Source: Penium margaritaceum (taxonomy: Eukaryota > Streptophyta > Zygnematophyceae > Desmidiales > Peniaceae). From it: DNA of 64,000 nucleotides. Under the pieces are notes generated by a model. That model searched no databases. It was not told the DNA's origin and saw only the letters and a list, made by a program, of their open reading frames with translations. The stretch's first letter is position 1; every line of letters begins with the position of its first letter. Shown here piece after piece: positions 61,656 to 64,000 of the stretch. The position numbers were made by a program, and so were the translations under genes. The stretch is taken from positions 34,819-98,818 of the forward strand of contig SZWC01009414.1 of assembly GCA_023375785.1 (NCBI GenBank), in the 5' to 3' direction.

Positions 61656-63054
61656 CTAGAGAAAACTGTCATCAGGACCAGCACCATACATACCATTATT
61701 CATGACGTTCGCATTGCCCAAAGTCATGCCAAGGGTTAAGGCATCATTGGCCATGCCGTGGTTCAGGTCGGTAGAATTTCCCATGGCCATGCCAAGGGTA
61801 GCCCCTCCATGGTTAGTGGCACGCTCTTGGGGGATGCCTTGGCTAGAAGCGCGCTGCATCTTTGATAACTCCCAATTAAGGCACATTGTTGTGGCTGCCG
61901 GACGGAGTTGAAGGTATGCACACGTCTTGTCTTTGTCCTTGTAGAACAATTCTACCACCAGGACGACTTTGACATCGTCGATCTCTAGCGCTTGGAGCCA
62001 CGTGAGCGCACAATCAGCAATGCTTGAATCAGCAGTAGAAACGTCCTGTGCGAGCAACAAGCCTGTCTGCGCAAGACAGTCAATGCTAGCTGCAACAGTG
62101 GAGGAACCAGACGAGCAACGGCGTGGCTGTAATACAAAGGTGACTGTAGAAGAGGAAATTGGCCTAAGCCATGGGCGGGCATGAGTCCCTGAGAGTAGAA
62201 GAGGCAACGAGGGACGGGTTGACAAAGCTGCAGGGAGGATTAGGGCATACCTGGGTATGGACAGTGCTCGATGGTGCTCCAGCCCCATGCGGTAGGGTGC
62301 TGTGTTTGTTGTCTTCCGGCTCACTTGTTGCAACATCCTCGCCATCACCCTCCTCTTCATCGTCAGGTGCGTTGGCCGAGTCCCTCCCAACCCCCACAGT
62401 CATGGCATCAGCATCGGCACTCTCCTCGGCCCCATCATCGTCGTCATCTGGAATGACAACGGGGTCTCTAGCGCTCTGACCCGTAGCAACACTTCCTGAA
62501 AAGTACGTCTCACAAAGGGGAAGGAGGATTCATCCTGTTGCAAAATCTACATCCCCTAGAAAGCGCCTAAGGTGGTTAAGCCACACCTCAGCACGGGCTT
62601 GCGGCACATCAGTCTCCCTATCCTAGCCGCCGCGAGTGAAGTTCCTCAATGCCTTGTACCTGCATCACTTGGACTTGATTCTGTTTCGTCGGTCCAAAAG
62701 TTGTTTCTGCGTGGTGACGCTGCCCAGCCAATGGGCAAACCGCACATTGAAGTCATCCAAGATGACCTTCCAGTCAGTTCTCTTGAGACGGGAGTTGTCG
62801 GCAAAGCAGTTGTTGTTCACAACCAGGTCCTCAAGCCTCTCCATCAGGTACTTGTCCTGCTCTCGGGTCAGTTGAGCTGGAGAGACCTTCTCCACCTTTA
62901 CCTTGGGCATCTTGTATGTAGAGGCAGCCATGGTTTGGTGGTAGGTGTCACTTGGCAGCGTAGGAAGGTGACGGCAGGTCGTTTGGTGGTTTGCCAACGG
63001 AGGGTGGCGTCGAAGTGGCATCGATTGTGCCTTGCGACGAGTGGCCAGAGGCAC
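61656..63054 (-). pseudogene. Harbinger second gene: Myb/SANT-like DNA-binding protein
   Basis: The partner protein of PIF/Harbinger elements, thought to bind element ends and help transposase enter the nucleus. Exon 1 starts near 63,054 (or at the internal Met before AASTYKMPK, about 62,931) and holds a Myb/SANT-like trihelix domain (LTREQDKYLMERLEDLV to LLDRRNRIK). The same frame continues to about 62,250 through three stops, TGA 62,665-62,667, TAG 62,623-62,625 and TGA 62,530-62,532. It then enters an acidic linker (IPDDDDDGAEES, DDEEEGDGEDV) ending at a likely donor CAG|GTATGC near 62,250. Acceptor candidates lie near 62,200 and 62,130. A C-terminal exon runs to 61,656 (ALEIDDVKVVLVVELFYKD, then Met/Gly/Asn-rich GNSTDLNHGMANDALTLG). 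Convergent with the transposase, leaving 450 bp between stops. Confidence 0.75.
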
Positions 63055-63576
63055 ATTTTGTGCATGGCTGTGCCTTGCGTACGCTAGTCACTCTCGCTAG
63101 ACAGTGAAGGGCGAAAACAGGCGACAATCGACCACCTCCTTGCAGCACTCTCGACATATGGAAGTAAAAAAAAACAAAAATTCGTTAAGCATCAAAAAGC
63201 GTTGAATGTCTGGACATGTGGATAGTGGCATCGTCGCGGATGGACTAAAAAAAAGACTAAACGTGGAGGAGGGTGAACGTACGAGAAGAAAAGATACATT
63301 TTACTTCTCAGGTTTCAAGATGTTTGACTAGAGTTCATACGTCGAACGCACTAAAAATGCAAACAACGACATCCAGTGCCCAGTTTCGCTGGACAAGGTT
63401 TTCTGTTCACGGGTGCGAAGCAATATCTGCCCGAATCCTACCATTGCGATGCAATATCTGCCCGATTCCTATGTGGCAGTATCACACGTGCACAAAATTG
63501 AGTGCATAGGGCGTCCGTCGCCATGTTTTGTGCGACTTTGTCCAAACAGTCTCGTAACACAGGGCTCGTTCAGTTA

Positions 63577-63635
63577 CACGGATTCCGCCCACCTAGTCGT
63601 GCGGTGCCACAAATCGTGGCAAGCCAAACGTACCC
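63577..63635 (-). repeat. Harbinger right terminal inverted repeat
   Basis: Reverse complement reads GGGTACGTTTGGC, then CGATTTGTGGCACCGCACG, then GGCGGAATCCGTG, pairing with 59,190-59,248. Confidence 0.88.
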
Positions 63636-63839
63636 TAAGGTGCCTACACCACACAGACAACATATCGGGGTTGTTGAACAAAACTTCATTCAAATGTTCA
63701 CGTATCCCCCCTCAAGGAATGAAGAGAGGAGGGGGGGGGAACCAAAGAGACTCTGGGGTTGAACCCAAAAACTACGGAGGTATAAACGGACATACGTGTC
63801 CATGCAGACATACAATAAATATTCAATAATGGAATATTT
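63636..63839. other. Right flank of Harbinger; nothing recognised
   Basis: Unique-looking sequence with a G run near 63,731; no coding or RNA feature seen. Confidence 0.5.
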
Positions 63840-64000
63840 TATGGGAATGGATATGAAAATACATATGCATATAAATATAGACATAAATATGGATATGGAT
63901 GTGGATGTTCATATGGATATGGATATGGATGTGGATATGGATATGGATATGGATATGGATATGGATATGGATATGGATATGGATATGGATATGGATATGG
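63840..64000. repeat. (TGGATA)n hexamer array at window edge
   Basis: Degenerate ATGGATATGGATGTGG units from about 63,880, becoming pure ATGGAT/ATGGATATGGAT at the window end; the array probably continues to the right. Confidence 0.93.

Larger units (their letters stand above)
59190..63635. mobile_element. PIF/Harbinger DNA transposon with two genes and both ends
   Basis: Terminal inverted repeats of about 59 bp lie at 59,190-59,248 and 63,577-63,635 (outer end GGGTGCGTTTGGC / GGGTACGTTTGGC). Right flank TAA (63,636-63,638) and left flank GAA (59,187-59,189) resemble a 3-bp TTA/TAA target duplication with one change; a TAAGGTG word also occurs at 59,181 and 63,636. Inside are a DDE transposase (plus) and a convergent Myb/SANT-like gene (minus), the usual two-gene layout. 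Length is 4.45 kb including a 134-N gap and a duplicated 248 bp, so the real element is nearer 4.1 kb. The few defects point to recent inactivation. Confidence 0.88.

Overview
This is repeat-rich nuclear DNA from a eukaryote, most likely a plant or streptophyte alga. The evidence is a chromodomain-bearing Ty3/gypsy element, Copia elements, a Mutator-like (MULE) transposase with a SWIM finger and spliceosomal introns, a two-gene PIF/Harbinger element, and primer-binding sites resembling plant initiator-Met tRNA sites. A charophyte such as Chara would fit, but this is a guess. I see no rRNA gene, no canonical tRNA gene, no CRISPR array and no intact conserved host gene.

Layout. 0-1.64 kb: an Ala/Pro-rich minus-strand reading frame (host gene or gene fragment). 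1.64-12.64 kb: a satellite of 24 monomers of about 457 bp with two kinds of higher-order organisation. A short open segment starting with ATG on the far side of the array (12,675, minus) reads the same ten residues as the near side, so the array appears to sit inside that coding sequence. 12.76-13.64 kb: a long foldback (inverted-repeat) element without a gene. 14.5-21.3 kb: a decayed MULE whose transposase (15.86-18.2 kb, minus) keeps recognisable exons, introns, DDE residues and SWIM finger. It shares its interior with compound microsatellites and an assembly gap. 21.3-23.5 kb: no recognisable gene.

23.5-57.5 kb is a retrotransposon graveyard. A gypsy element (B) carries an inserted chromovirus-type gypsy element (A), which carries an inserted Copia element (Copia-1), which carries an oppositely oriented Copia element (Copia-2): four nested layers, two of the insertions marked by 5-bp target duplications. 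To the right lie a third Copia piece and more relics of the gypsy-B family in both orientations. All are broken; LTR pairs differ at roughly one site in eight or nine, so they are old.

57.8-58.6 kb holds hexamer and trinucleotide repeats. 59.19-63.64 kb is a PIF/Harbinger element with both terminal inverted repeats, a DDE transposase and a convergent Myb/SANT-like second gene, each with few defects. The window ends in a TGGATA hexamer array. Several assembly joins (runs of N or single N) are flanked by direct duplications and look like unresolved overlaps.

The most unusual features are the satellite embedded in a reading frame, its pentamer-to-dimer switch and internal half-unit ancestry, the four-deep nest, tRNA-like promoter boxes inside a Copia LTR, and two hexamer arrays sharing one leader.
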